Source: a virus. From it: DNA of 25,488 nucleotides. Where the stretch lies: positions 1-25,488 of the IMG/VR virus record IMGVR_UViG_3300047284_000486; one strand, 5' to 3'. Below are positions 1-7,597 of this stretch, in pieces. The notes under the pieces are model-generated. The model was not told where the DNA came from. It did no database searches and saw only the letters and a list, made by a program, of their open reading frames with translations. Numbering within the stretch: position 1 is the stretch's first letter; each line of letters starts with the position of its first letter. Position numbers and translations under genes: made by a program.

Positions 1-45
1 GAGAATGATGTGTTCGTTTCACCGACAGTTGAGGTAGCGGAATGA
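1..45 (+). CDS. 3' end of a gene related to the small protein at 887-1117 (partial)
   Basis: The first 45 bases read as an open frame of 14 codons and a TGA stop, giving ENDVFVSPTVEVAE. The same stop-proximal stretch recurs at 1073-1117 as VNDVFVSPATEVAE, with 21 consecutive identical bases (3-23 and 1075-1095). The upstream gene is therefore probably a paralogue of the 76-residue protein at 887-1117, or a longer tail protein sharing its C-terminus. The stop overlaps the next start in an ATGA arrangement at 42-45. Only the end is visible, so length and role are unknown. A tail-associated role is inferred from the neighbour. Confidence 0.7.
   Translation, partial: ENDVFVSPTVEVAE
3..23 (+). 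repeat. 21-bp direct repeat, copy 1
   Basis: Exact match to 1075-1095, in the same frame of the homologous gene ends. It is the most conserved part of a 45-base similarity (1-45 and 1073-1117) flanking the glycine-rich gene. It is most simply explained by gene duplication, and could also support recombination between copies. Confidence 0.85.
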
Positions 46-890
46 GTCGTTCGTATTTGGGTTATGTGTCGTCGCAGACGACTGACAAGGTTCCTGTGAT
101 GGATTACGGTGTTGCGACGGGTGGTAGTTCGTCATCTATCACGGTTGATGGTGTGAACTACACGCTTCTCACCTTCACATCTGATGACAACCTTGTCGTG
201 TCTAAGGCTGGTTTGTTTGATGTGATGCTCGTCGGCGGCGGTGGTGCTGGTCGTGGTGGAACTGACCCACAGTCGGGCGGTGGCGGTGGTGCGGGTGCGC
301 TTGTCGGATTTGCCACAACGACAACTATCTATCTTGCCGCTGGAACTTATGCTGTTGATGTTGGCGCAGGCGGTGCAGGCGTGGCTAATAGTGCGCCAAC
401 AGAGTCGGCGGCTTCATACATTGGGAGTGTTATTTCTGCGTGTGGCGGTGGCGCAGGCGGTAGTCAAGACCGTTTTCAAGGCGAATCTGGTGGTTCTGGT
501 GGTGGAAGTGAAGCCACTTCAACGGGTAGAAGCCTTGATGAGACTTTTGGGAATGACGGTGGTGCGAACTCTGGAAGCAATACCAACGCAGGTGGCGGCG
601 GCGGCTACGGTTCGGCAGGTGGCGCAGGCTCAGGAACAACAGGTGGCTCAGGCGGAAACGGTGTGGACATCTCATCGTGGACAGGCGCAGGTAGCGCAGA
701 CAATGTTGCGGCTGGTGGTGGCGGTGGCGCATCAGGCACAGGCGGTGCCGCAGGCACGGGTGGTGTAGCAGGCAAGAGTTCAGGTAATGGCAATAACGCC
801 ACCACCGCAGGTTCAGGTGGCGGTGGAACTTACGGCACCGCAGGCGGCAACGGTGCGGCAGGCAAAGTATGGGTCAGGTTCAAGGTATGA
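42..890 (+). CDS. Glycine-rich tail-tip / adhesin-like protein
   Basis: The 282-residue product has a non-repetitive N-terminal part of about 65 residues (ITVDGVNYTLLTFTS, then FDVMLVGGGGAG), followed by a long glycine-rich stretch with runs such as GGGGGYG, GGSGGNG and GGGGGASG, ending in GKVWVRFKV. A short beta-rich lead, a glycine-rich body and a final VWVRF-type strand are typical of phage glycine-rich-domain tail proteins. Some phage tail adhesins fold such runs into stacked polyglycine II helices that bind receptors. Host recognition at the tail tip is therefore a reasonable inference, but no receptor site is visible. The gene overlaps both neighbours by four bases and lies between two copies of a related gene end, as if it were a cassette. 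The DNA is itself repetitive (GGTGGC/GGCGCA units) and may be prone to length changes. Confidence 0.7.
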   Translation: MSRSYLGYVSSQTTDKVPVMDYGVATGGSSSSITVDGVNYTLLTFTSDDNLVVSKAGLFDVMLVGGGGAGRGGTDPQSGGGGGAGALVGFATTTTIYLAAGTYAVDVGAGGAGVANSAPTESAASYIGSVISACGGGAGGSQDRFQGESGGSGGGSEATSTGRSLDETFGNDGGANSGSNTNAGGGGGYGSAGGAGSGTTGGSGGNGVDISSWTGAGSADNVAAGGGGGASGTGGAAGTGGVAGKSSGNGNNATTAGSGGGGTYGTAGGNGAAGKVWVRFKV

Positions 891-1117
891 GCGACACACG
901 CACCTACTTCGCCAAGGTTGAGAACGGCATCGTCACCGATGTTCGTGTCGTTGCGTATGACTTCATCGTTGCGAATCCTGAGCGTTATGGTGACGCTTCG
1001 CTGTGGGTAGAGACTTTCTATGACAACTCTCAGCGTGGCAAGTACGCAGGTATCGGTGACATCTATGATGCGGTGAATGATGTGTTCGTTTCACCTGCCA
1101 CCGAAGTAGCCGAATGA
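887..1117 (+). CDS. Small tail-associated protein (76 aa), unknown function
   Basis: I chose the ATG at 887 because it overlaps the preceding stop as ATGA; an in-frame ATG at 869 would add six residues. The product begins MSDTRTYFAKVENGIVTDVR and carries YGDASLWVETFYD and the ending DVFVSPATEVAE. Small proteins with a YFAKV-NGIV opening, an LWVET-like middle and a YAGIGDIYD-like motif recur near tail-fibre genes in aquatic phages, from memory. The role is unknown; a fibre accessory or attachment domain is possible. It is related at its C-terminus to the partial gene at the start of the window and couples to the downstream holin-like gene through another four-base overlap. Confidence 0.6.
   Translation: MSDTRTYFAKVENGIVTDVRVVAYDFIVANPERYGDASLWVETFYDNSQRGKYAGIGDIYDAVNDVFVSPATEVAE
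1075..1095 (+). repeat. 21-bp direct repeat, copy 2
   Basis: Identical to 3-23 and located at the same distance from the stop codon of the homologous gene end. Together the two copies bracket the glycine-rich gene. Confidence 0.85.
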
Positions 1118-1338
1118 CCACGAAAGTAGGCGTGATGAAACTGGACAAAAAGCAGAAAGCCGCATTGTTGTCGTATGCGCGAGCAGCGCTCGCAGCAGTC
1201 GGTGCCGTTGTTGCCACCGGCAACTTCGACCCGCAAGACCTACTGAAAGCAGCGATTGTTGCTGTGCTTCCACCGTTTCTGCGTTGGGTAAACCCGAACG
1301 ACAAAGCGTTCGGTAGGAGCAAAACAAAGAGGCGCTAA
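1114..1338 (+). CDS. Holin-like small membrane protein
   Basis: The 74-residue product has a basic N-terminus (KLDKKQK), two hydrophobic segments at about residues 17-36 (ALLSYARAALAAVGAVVATG) and 43-58 (LLKAAIVAVLPPFLRW), and a charged tail (NPNDKAFGRSKTKRR). Size, two predicted helices and basic tail fit a small phage holin, which would hole the inner membrane and release the endolysin. The start at 1114 overlaps the upstream stop as ATGA; an ATG at 1132 (MKLDKK) is an alternative. It lies far from the endolysin at 22169, so the lysis genes are not clustered. It could instead be a membrane protein with another role. Confidence 0.5.
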   Translation: MTTKVGVMKLDKKQKAALLSYARAALAAVGAVVATGNFDPQDLLKAAIVAVLPPFLRWVNPNDKAFGRSKTKRR

Positions 1339-2937
1339 ATGGATTTGGGAGACCTTCTCAACGAGAAGGAGTGGCGAAAATGCAAAGGTGCGGACACAGG
1401 AAGTGTTGATGACGCACTTGAGGCGTTCGAATACTTTTGTTCAACCTACTGGTTTATTCGCCACCCTGAGCGGGGGCGTATCAAGTTTGTGTTGCGTGAA
1501 GCGCAACTTGAAACTGCACGGAACTGGATGGAGCATCGTTATACGATTGTGTTGAAGGCACGCCAGATTGGGTTTTCTACTTTGGCTGCAGCGTTTGTGT
1601 TTTGGGAAGCGTTCTTTTGGTCTGACCGTTTTATTGTGATGTTGTCGCGCACAGAACGTGAGGCATCGAAACTGTTGCAAAAAACGAAGTACGGCTACAA
1701 GATGTTGCCGCAGTGGATGAAGGTTCGTGGACCAGATGTGCTGGTTGATAACCAGTTGAAGATGGTGTTTTCTAACGAGTCATCTGTTGAGTCGCTGCCG
1801 AGCGGCAATGACCCGGCGCGCGGTGAAGCGGTGTATCGGGTGGTGATTGACGAAATGGCGTTTCTGCCGAACCCTGATGAGGCGTGGGCTTCTATTGAGC
1901 CGATTGCTGACGTTGGTGGTCGTGTCATCTGTTTGTCCACCGCGAATGGTGAGGGCAACATTTTCCACGACTTGTGGGTTGGTTCCCAAACAGGAACCAA
2001 CAGGTTCGTCGGTATCTTTTTCCCGTGGTCGGCGGGTGAACGTGACGAGGAATGGTATGAAGCGAAACGTCGCGACCTGCCAGACTGGCAGTTGGCTCAA
2101 GAGTACCCGTCCGACCCCGACGAAGCCTTTATTCGTTCTGGTCGCCCTGTGTTTGATTTGGAGGTGTTGCGAAGCCTTGAGGTTGTTGAACCGCATCGCG
2201 GTTACCTGCATAAGATGCCCGGTAGAGGTGTATACGAGTTTCGTGAAGATGGTGGCGAGTTTTGTGTGTGGGATTTTCCGCAACTTGGCGAGGTGTATGT
2301 TGTGGGCGCTGACGTTGCTGAAGGTTTGGGGTATGGAGACTATTCGTCTGCTCATGTCATCAACGCTTCAACTGGTGAGATTGTTGCGCATTGGCACGGA
2401 CATATTGACGCAGACTTGTTCGGGGAAGAGGCGTTGTATGCGATTGGGTGGTGGTACAACAAAGCGCTTGTGGGTGTCGAGTCCAACAACCACGGTTTGA
2501 CAACCCTGAAAGGGTTGCAGCGTGTCGGCTACAAGAATCTGTTTAGGCAACGCAGGTTGGGTCAACGCAACCCTACGGTGTCTGAGACGTTGGGGTGGCG
2601 TACGACGAGTGTGTCCAAGCCGTTGGCTATTGACGAGTTATCTGCCGCGATTCGCGATGAGGTGTTGTGGTTGGGATGCAAAGAAACGGTTGCCGAGTTG
2701 CGTACGTTTGTGCGTGAAGAGAACGGCAAGATGCATGGTTCTCCGCATGATGACAGGGTGATGTCTTTGGCGATTGCGAATCAGATGTTGAAGTATGTGT
2801 GGCTTCCTGAGTACAGGTCGTCGGATACGGCTAAGGCAAATACGTTGCAGTGGTGGGAATCTAGGATTATTCGCGAAAGTAAGCCAAATAGGGAGCCGAT
2901 TGGGTCCCATAACGTGAGAAGTAGCAGTTTGGGCTAA
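1339..2937 (+). CDS. terL: Terminase large subunit (DNA-packaging ATPase/nuclease)
   Basis: The 532-residue product carries the full motif set. The Walker A-type sequence KARQIGFST is at residues 73-81, Walker B VVIDE at 168-172, and the coupling motif STAN at 200-203. The C-terminal RNase H-fold nuclease has acidic residues in GADVAEG (D325), GVESNNHG (E381) and HDDRVMS (D471/D472). It drives DNA into the prohead through the portal and cuts concatemers. The start follows the previous stop directly and has a purine-rich AAAGAGG ribosome site six bases upstream. No small terminase subunit is visible nearby. It may lie left of the window or be too divergent to recognise. Confidence 0.95.
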   Translation: MDLGDLLNEKEWRKCKGADTGSVDDALEAFEYFCSTYWFIRHPERGRIKFVLREAQLETARNWMEHRYTIVLKARQIGFSTLAAAFVFWEAFFWSDRFIVMLSRTEREASKLLQKTKYGYKMLPQWMKVRGPDVLVDNQLKMVFSNESSVESLPSGNDPARGEAVYRVVIDEMAFLPNPDEAWASIEPIADVGGRVICLSTANGEGNIFHDLWVGSQTGTNRFVGIFFPWSAGERDEEWYEAKRRDLPDWQLAQEYPSDPDEAFIRSGRPVFDLEVLRSLEVVEPHRGYLHKMPGRGVYEFREDGGEFCVWDFPQLGEVYVVGADVAEGLGYGDYSSAHVINASTGEIVAHWHGHIDADLFGEEALYAIGWWYNKALVGVESNNHGLTTLKGLQRVGYKNLFRQRRLGQRNPTVSETLGWRTTSVSKPLAIDELSAAIRDEVLWLGCKETVAELRTFVREENGKMHGSPHDDRVMSLAIANQMLKYVWLPEYRSSDTAKANTLQWWESRIIRESKPNREPIGSHNVRSSSLG

Positions 2938-2942
2938 GGGTG

Positions 2943-3167
2943 ATGCAGAAGATTGTTTGCGAAGAGTGTTCCCGCGTATTTGAGGCTGAGGAATTGCCCC
3001 GCCGTGGGGCGGTGTGTTTCCGTTGCCATGTGAAGGGTGTGCGTCTGGGTTTCACGTATGGGCGTGAGGATTTTCACGGTCCGACGATTCGGGAGCGTCA
3101 ACGTCAAACAGTTGAGCAAGCCAAGATAAACGGCTATAACGCTGAACCGGTGACAAACTGGATGTGA
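2943..3167 (+). CDS. Small zinc-ribbon-like protein (74 aa)
   Basis: The product starts MQKIVCEECSRVF and has two CxxC pairs (C6/C9 and C25/C28, the second in VCFRCHVKG), a classic zinc-ribbon spacing. The C-terminal half is charged and Gln-rich (IRERQRQTVEQAKING). The function is unknown; DNA or protein binding during packaging is possible from its place between terminase and portal genes. The ATG at 2943 is directly preceded by TAAGGGTG, so GTG at 2940 is an alternative start. The same TAAGGGTGATG string opens the gene at 7598, which also encodes a small Cys-rich protein. Confidence 0.6.
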   Translation: MQKIVCEECSRVFEAEELPRRGAVCFRCHVKGVRLGFTYGREDFHGPTIRERQRQTVEQAKINGYNAEPVTNWM

Positions 3168-3171
3168 TGGG

Positions 3172-3369
3172 GTGGAGACTATTCTGGTTCCGATTGCGGT
3201 TGCGGTTATTTCGGGACCGATAGTTGTTCTGCTGCAAAGGCTGCGTAAAGAGAACGCTGAGCAGCATGCCGAAGGCAGGGTGCTGCTTCGGAATGTTGCC
3301 CACAAGGTTGACAAAGTTGCATCAAAACTTGACGAACACATTGGATGGCATAAAGGGAAAGAGGAATAA
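3172..3369 (+). CDS. Membrane-anchored coiled-coil small protein
   Basis: The frame opens with GTG at 3172; no in-frame ATG precedes it after the upstream stop. The 65-residue product has a hydrophobic segment at about residues 4-21 (ILVPIAVAVISGPIVVLL). A charged helix follows (RLRKENAEQHAEG, then VDKVASKLDEHIGWH) with heptad-like spacing. One N-terminal helix plus a short coiled coil is a layout seen in small phage membrane proteins, some called holin- or spanin-like. With a two-helix candidate at 1114, this could be a second lysis component, but nothing proves it. The stop overlaps the portal start by one base. Confidence 0.5.
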   Translation: METILVPIAVAVISGPIVVLLQRLRKENAEQHAEGRVLLRNVAHKVDKVASKLDEHIGWHKGKEE

Positions 3370-5198
3370 TGGCACGGGTTTCTAACTACGAGTTGTTGAA
3401 GCGGTACCGCAATAAGTTGGAGCATTCGCGTCGTTGGCGCAAAGAAGAGAAGTACGACGATTTGTGGCAACGCATGATTGACCTGTATCGAGGCAAGCAT
3501 CACCGTACCGACACTCGTGAAGACCAGTTGCTGGTGAACATGGCTTTTTCAACTATCAACATTGTGGCGCCTTCAGTGTCGGTGAATCATCCGAAGATTA
3601 CGGTGAACGCTAAACGGCCAGTTGACGGAGACAAAGCGATTGTGACCGAGGCGATTTTGAACTATTGGTGGCGTCACTATGACTGTCAGAAAGAGTTTCG
3701 TCGTGCGGTAAAAGATTGTTTGATTTTGGGTCACGGTTGGGTCAAGACCGGGTATCGGTATGTTGAAGAAGAGAAGGTTGCTGAGGAGAACTTTGATTCT
3801 TTTGATGATGTGGCTGAGGTTCGTGACGAGAATGTTGCCGAGTCAAATCTGATTGTCAAAGAGGACCGCCCGTTCGTTGAACGGGTTTCGCCGTTTGATG
3901 TGTTTGTTGACCCTGATGCAACGAGCATGGAAGATGCTCGTTGGGTTGCGCAACGTATTCGTCGCCCACTTGAAGATGTGAAGAAAGACAAGCGGTACAA
4001 CTCGACTGCACGTCAAGAGGCGGCACCGAGCCATTACAGCAAATGGGGTCAGGATGCGTACCGTCCGCGCCGTTCACAGGACCCAGCAGATTCGTATGTT
4101 GAGGTGTGGGAGTGGTACGACATTGACCGTGACACGGTGTCGGTGTTTTGTGACGGGTCGGACAAGTTCCTTGTCGCCCCGAAGAAGATTCCGTTTGCGT
4201 TCGGTCAACCGTTTGTGATGATTCGGAACTATGACGTACCAGAAACCTTCTATCCGATGGGTGAACTGGAAGCGATTGAGCCGTTGCAGCACGAGTTGAA
4301 TCAGACTCGTACACAGATGATGAACCACCGTAAACGGTTCTCACGCAAATGGCTGTACAAGGAAACCGCGTTTGATACCGATGGTCGTCAGGCGTTGGAG
4401 TCCGATGAGGACAATGTGATGGTTCCTGTTATTACGGATGACAACCTCGGCAATGTGATTGTTCCGATGCCTGCTGTTATCAATCCGCCAGAGTTGTACA
4501 ACCAGTCGGATTTGATTTCCACGGACATGAACCGTGTGTCTGGTGTGAGCGAATATCAGCAGGGTGCGTTGCCTGAGATTCGTCGCACAGCCACAGAAGC
4601 AGCAATTGTTCAAGATGCTTCAAATGCGCGTGCGAGCGACAAACTGGCAATCATTGAGCGCTCGATTGCTGAGTGTGGTCGCCGTTTGGTGATGCTTGCA
4701 CAGCAGTTCATGACCGGTGAGCAGGCGGTGCGTATCGTTGGTTCTGAGGCTCAACCGTTGTGGTTGACGTTTGACCGCGACTACATTCAGGGCGAGTTTG
4801 ACTATGAGGTTGAGGCTGGGTCTACTGCCCCGATGAACGAGTCATTCCGACGCCAGCGTGCGCTGCAGATTGTGGACGCGATGGCTCCGTTTGCTGGGGC
4901 TGGCATTCTGGACATGGGCAAACTGGCGACCTACGTGTTGCAGTACGGTTTCGGCATCAAGCAGGCGGAGGGGTTCTTGATGCCTGCTGGCGGCATGATG
5001 CCGCCTACCGCTGGCGGTATGCCACCTGAAGGCATGATGCCACCAGAGGGGATGGTTCCGGGTATGGGTGCTGCTGAGGCTCCTCCGACTGGCGGTATGC
5101 CGTTGCCGAGCAATATTCCGCCTGAGATTCTCGCTCAACTTCTGGCTTCGGGTGCTCCGCTGCCGAATACGCAGTTGCCAAATCAGGAGATTATGTAG
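3369..5198 (+). CDS. Portal protein
   Basis: The 609-residue product follows terminase and precedes scaffold and coat, the standard place for the portal. Its size and content fit a podovirus- or P22-type portal: an opening helix with many charged residues, an Asp/Pro segment FDVFVDPDATSMEDARW typical of portal wings, and a long central helix region around ELEAIEPLQHELNQTRTQMM. The portal forms the twelve-subunit ring at one capsid vertex through which DNA enters and leaves. The last 70 residues are a Met/Pro/Gly-rich tail (GGMMPP, GGMPPEGMMPPEGM) that probably forms a flexible extension. A good AAAGAGG ribosome site lies upstream. Confidence 0.9.
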   Translation: MARVSNYELLKRYRNKLEHSRRWRKEEKYDDLWQRMIDLYRGKHHRTDTREDQLLVNMAFSTINIVAPSVSVNHPKITVNAKRPVDGDKAIVTEAILNYWWRHYDCQKEFRRAVKDCLILGHGWVKTGYRYVEEEKVAEENFDSFDDVAEVRDENVAESNLIVKEDRPFVERVSPFDVFVDPDATSMEDARWVAQRIRRPLEDVKKDKRYNSTARQEAAPSHYSKWGQDAYRPRRSQDPADSYVEVWEWYDIDRDTVSVFCDGSDKFLVAPKKIPFAFGQPFVMIRNYDVPETFYPMGELEAIEPLQHELNQTRTQMMNHRKRFSRKWLYKETAFDTDGRQALESDEDNVMVPVITDDNLGNVIVPMPAVINPPELYNQSDLISTDMNRVSGVSEYQQGALPEIRRTATEAAIVQDASNARASDKLAIIERSIAECGRRLVMLAQQFMTGEQAVRIVGSEAQPLWLTFDRDYIQGEFDYEVEAGSTAPMNESFRRQRALQIVDAMAPFAGAGILDMGKLATYVLQYGFGIKQAEGFLMPAGGMMPPTAGGMPPEGMMPPEGMVPGMGAAEAPPTGGMPLPSNIPPEILAQLLASGAPLPNTQLPNQEIM

Positions 5199-5228
5199 CA
5201 CCCAGCACAAGGGGTAGAGCAACCGCCG

Positions 5229-5235
5229 AAGGAGG
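5229..5235 (+). promoter_or_regulatory. Strong ribosome binding site before scaffold gene
   Basis: AAGGAGG lies five bases before the ATG at 5241, one of the few full-consensus sites in the rightward block. It fits high output of scaffold. Confidence 0.8.
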
Positions 5236-5240
5236 ACTCT

Positions 5241-6026
5241 ATGAGTAATATTGAAAACACTGTTGATACTGTTGCTGAGGCACCCCTAGAGGGGCAAGTT
5301 GAGGGAACGAGTGAGACAGGTGATGCCCCCGCTGTAGAACCGCGTGAGTATTTCGTTTGGGACGAACACGCTGACAAGCCCGTCAGATTGACTGTCGATG
5401 GCGAAGAAATCGAGGTTCCGTTGGCGGAGGCGCTCAACGGTTACCAGCGTCAAGCAGACTATACCCGCAAGACGCAGGAACTTGCTGAGCAACGAAGACA
5501 GGTGCAGTTCGCTGCCGCTTTGCAAGAGGCTTTGCAGAACGACCCGAAAGGCACCGTTGAACTGCTTTCACAACATTACGGCGTGAACAGCCAGCAACCC
5601 TCGGAAGAGGAACTGGAAATGATGGACCCCGTAGAAAAGCAGTATCGGCAACTTGAATCTAGGGTTCAAGCATTCGAACAGGAGAAAGCGATGCGAGAAC
5701 TTGAAAATCAGATTGCGTCTTTGTCAGGAAGATACGGTGAACTTTTTGACGCCAATGAGGTTGTTGCCAAAGCGTTAGCGACTGGCAACACAAACCTTGA
5801 AGCGGTGTACAAACAGATTGCTTTTGACCGCATCTACGAACAGACTCGTGGCAAGTCTGCGGCGCAAGCCAAGCAGGCTGAAGAAACGAAGAAGATTGTG
5901 GAAGCGAAACGAGAAGCGGCTGTTGTGTCCAAGGGTGCTTCGGCAAAAAGTGCAGATGTTTCTTCTAAACCCATCAAATCCGTTCGCGATGCTTTCGAAT
6001 CTGCTAAACGGCAGTTAGAGGGCTAG
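5241..6026 (+). CDS. Capsid scaffolding protein
   Basis: The 261-residue product is acidic and Gln/Glu-rich and sits between portal and coat, as scaffolds do. It starts with a low-complexity acidic segment. A short folded-looking part (VRLTVDGEEIEVPLAEALNG) and YQRQADYTRKTQELAEQRRQ follow, then long helices to about residue 215. The tail is Ala/Lys/Ser-rich (SVRDAFESAKRQLEG). The segment with TVDGEEIEVPL and ADYTRKTQEL is common in phage scaffolds. It would guide coat assembly and then leave the prohead. The basic C-terminal helix probably binds coat protein, by analogy to known scaffolds. Confidence 0.8.
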   Translation: MSNIENTVDTVAEAPLEGQVEGTSETGDAPAVEPREYFVWDEHADKPVRLTVDGEEIEVPLAEALNGYQRQADYTRKTQELAEQRRQVQFAAALQEALQNDPKGTVELLSQHYGVNSQQPSEEELEMMDPVEKQYRQLESRVQAFEQEKAMRELENQIASLSGRYGELFDANEVVAKALATGNTNLEAVYKQIAFDRIYEQTRGKSAAQAKQAEETKKIVEAKREAAVVSKGASAKSADVSSKPIKSVRDAFESAKRQLEG

Positions 6027-6039
6027 CACAATTTCAACC

Positions 6040-6045
6040 AAGGAG
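6040..6045 (+). promoter_or_regulatory. Ribosome binding site before major capsid gene
   Basis: AAGGAG is placed nine bases before the ATG at 6055, consistent with strong translation of the coat gene. Confidence 0.75.
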
Positions 6046-6054
6046 TAAATCATC

Positions 6055-6999
6055 ATGGCTGGTAACGCAAATTTTGATGCGCTACTTTCCACGACCCTTG
6101 CGAACTACCGTTCGCAACTCACGGACAACGTGTTTACGGCTCGCCCGTTCACGTATTTCCTCATGGACAAGGGTCGTATCCGCATGCTCAACGGTGGTAC
6201 CAAAATCGTTGAGCCGCTCATCTACGGTCAGAACAGCACCGTCGCGTCGTACAGTGGTTACGACACGATTTCGCTGACTGCTCAGGATGGCATTTCGGCT
6301 GCCGAGTACGAATGGAAGCAGTACGCTGCGTCCATCGCAATCAGCGGTATCGAAGAAGCGAAGAACAACGGCGAGCAGGAAATCATCAACCTGCTGGAAG
6401 CCAAAATCATGCAGGCTGAAGAGTCGATGCGTGAAGGCTTCAACCAGATGTTCTTCAGCGATGGCACTGGCAACTCGGGCAAGAACTGGAACGGTCTTGG
6501 CAACATTGTTGAGTCTGGTAACACCGTTGGTGGTATCAACTCGGCTTCGGGTCAAGGCAACGACTGGTGGCGCTCGTACGAAGAGAACACCGCTGGTGCT
6601 CTCACGCTTGCTCAGATGGCGACTGCCTACAACAGCGTGTCGGTTGGCAATGACCACCCCGACATGATTCTTACGACTCAAACCCTGTTTGAGAAGTATG
6701 AGGCACTGTTGCAGCCGCAACTGCGCTACACCGACACCAAGACCGCAGATGCTGGTTTCCAGAACCTGCTGTTCAAGGCTGCTCCTGTTGTTTACGACGT
6801 GCACAACACCGCTGGTGTCGTGTACTTCCTCAACAGCAAGTACCTGACGCTTGTCGGTCATAGTGGCAAGTGGTTTGCTCAGACGGACTTCGTTCGCCCA
6901 GAGAACCTCGATGCTCGCTATGCGCTCATCATGTGCTACGGCAACCTGACTTGTCGCAACCGCGCCAAGCAAGGCAAACTCACGGCGAAGACCGCCTGA
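6055..6999 (+). CDS. Major capsid protein
   Basis: The 314-residue product lies directly after the scaffold gene and is followed by a strong hairpin, as coat genes often are. Features that fit an HK97-fold coat are an N-terminal segment with FTARPFTYFLMDKGR, beta strands carrying TKIVEPLIYGQN, and a long spine-like helix (IEEAKNNGEQEIINLLEAKI). A glycine-rich insertion with FSDGTGNSGKNWNGLGNIV follows, then PDMILTTQTLFEKYE and late strands around VYFLNSKYLTLVGHSGKW. Family assignment rests on these patterns and position; I cannot run a structural search. It would form the icosahedral shell. Confidence 0.9.
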   Translation: MAGNANFDALLSTTLANYRSQLTDNVFTARPFTYFLMDKGRIRMLNGGTKIVEPLIYGQNSTVASYSGYDTISLTAQDGISAAEYEWKQYAASIAISGIEEAKNNGEQEIINLLEAKIMQAEESMREGFNQMFFSDGTGNSGKNWNGLGNIVESGNTVGGINSASGQGNDWWRSYEENTAGALTLAQMATAYNSVSVGNDHPDMILTTQTLFEKYEALLQPQLRYTDTKTADAGFQNLLFKAAPVVYDVHNTAGVVYFLNSKYLTLVGHSGKWFAQTDFVRPENLDARYALIMCYGNLTCRNRAKQGKLTAKTA

Positions 7000-7012
7000 G
7001 TCGGATAGTTTT

Positions 7013-7044
7013 GGGTGGGTGGGGGATGAAGCCCCCGCCCACCC
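7013..7044 (+). terminator. Strong hairpin after major capsid gene
   Basis: Bases 7013-7025 pair with 7032-7044 to form a 13-bp GC-rich stem with one G-U pair and a six-base loop (ATGAAG). It starts 13 bases after the coat stop. No U-run follows on the + strand, so it may be a partial terminator, an mRNA 3'-end protector or a processing site instead of a full intrinsic terminator. Confidence 0.6.
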
Positions 7045-7065
7045 GAAGCAATAAAGGAGAAAGCA

Positions 7066-7509
7066 ATGCCGCAGTACTACTCAGTTCTTGACAATGGTCA
7101 AGGGAAAGCAAAGGGAAAAGCAATGCCACGAAGAAACCAAAACCGCACGTATGGCACCAAGAAGGTGAACTACCGCATGCGCGAGGGTTCAAACTATTAC
7201 GGCGAAGTGTCAGGGGTGAAGACGCGCAAGTCCGCTGAGGACCGTCGTCTTGCTGCTTCTGCCGCCGCTGCAAAAGCGAAGAACACTCGCAGTGCGTTTG
7301 GGAAAGCAGAAGATGCTCGTTTTGCGCGCGGCAAGAAGACATCAAACAAGACTGCTGATGCTCGCGCGCGCGGTGGTGCGCGTACGAGTGGTCGCACGGC
7401 TGACAGCCGCGGTCGTGGAAACACGAGCCGTGGTTATCTGACCGCTGAGGCGAATCGTCAGATGCGTAAGGCACCTTCGAAGAATTATCGCAAGGGTCTG
7501 TACCGCTAG
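7066..7509 (+). CDS. Small very basic protein, possible DNA-binding virion component
   Basis: The 147-residue product has roughly one quarter Lys plus Arg. Repeated short motifs (TADARARGG, TADSRGRGN) and an Ala/Lys stretch (AASAAAAKAKN) suggest a largely disordered nucleic-acid-binding chain. It has a strong AAAGGAGA ribosome site and is isolated by hairpins at 7013-7044 and 7516-7558, so it may be made at a level separate from its neighbours. A second in-frame ATG at 7123 (MPRRNQNR) has almost the same upstream sequence (AAGGGAAAAGCAATGCC), so a 128-residue form could also be made. Its position right after the coat gene suggests a capsid-associated or DNA-condensing role, an inference from charge and context only. 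I do not recognise the family. Confidence 0.65.
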   Translation: MPQYYSVLDNGQGKAKGKAMPRRNQNRTYGTKKVNYRMREGSNYYGEVSGVKTRKSAEDRRLAASAAAAKAKNTRSAFGKAEDARFARGKKTSNKTADARARGGARTSGRTADSRGRGNTSRGYLTAEANRQMRKAPSKNYRKGLYR

Positions 7510-7515
7510 TTGATT

Positions 7516-7567
7516 GGTCCCCACCTCATGTCCACCTCCCTTCCGTGGGGTGGGGGCTTCTTCTCTC
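7516..7567 (+). terminator. Likely terminator hairpin after the basic-protein gene
   Basis: Bases 7516-7525 pair with 7549-7558 (10 bp including two G-U pairs). Inside the loop, 7532-7535 pairs with 7545-7548. The stem runs into a pyrimidine tract CTTCTTCTCTC at 7557-7567. The layout is that of a rho-independent terminator with an imperfect U-tract. The 88-base gap 7510-7597 holds this structure and no gene. Confidence 0.45.
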
Positions 7568-7597
7568 GGAACTAAGTAACAGGCGGGTCTAAGGGTG

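Noticed and set aside
241-768. Overlapping frame in the glycine-rich gene (Val/Arg/Gln-rich 175 codons)
   Set aside because: It is the +1 reading of GGT/GGC-rich DNA. The glycine-rich frame matches a known protein type, while this one does not.
420-850. Possible CRISPR-like or tandem DNA repeats in the glycine-rich gene
   Set aside because: Units are short, irregular and in-frame Gly codons; no constant spacer/repeat structure.
1847-2500. 217-codon frame within the terminase gene
   Set aside because: Arg/Leu/Cys-rich out-of-frame shadow; terminase motifs are all in the other frame.
6082-6972. 296-codon open frame on the minus strand opposite the major capsid gene
   Set aside because: It mirrors the highly biased codons of the coat gene and lacks a start site and neighbours on that strand. 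The plus-strand coat assignment is secure.
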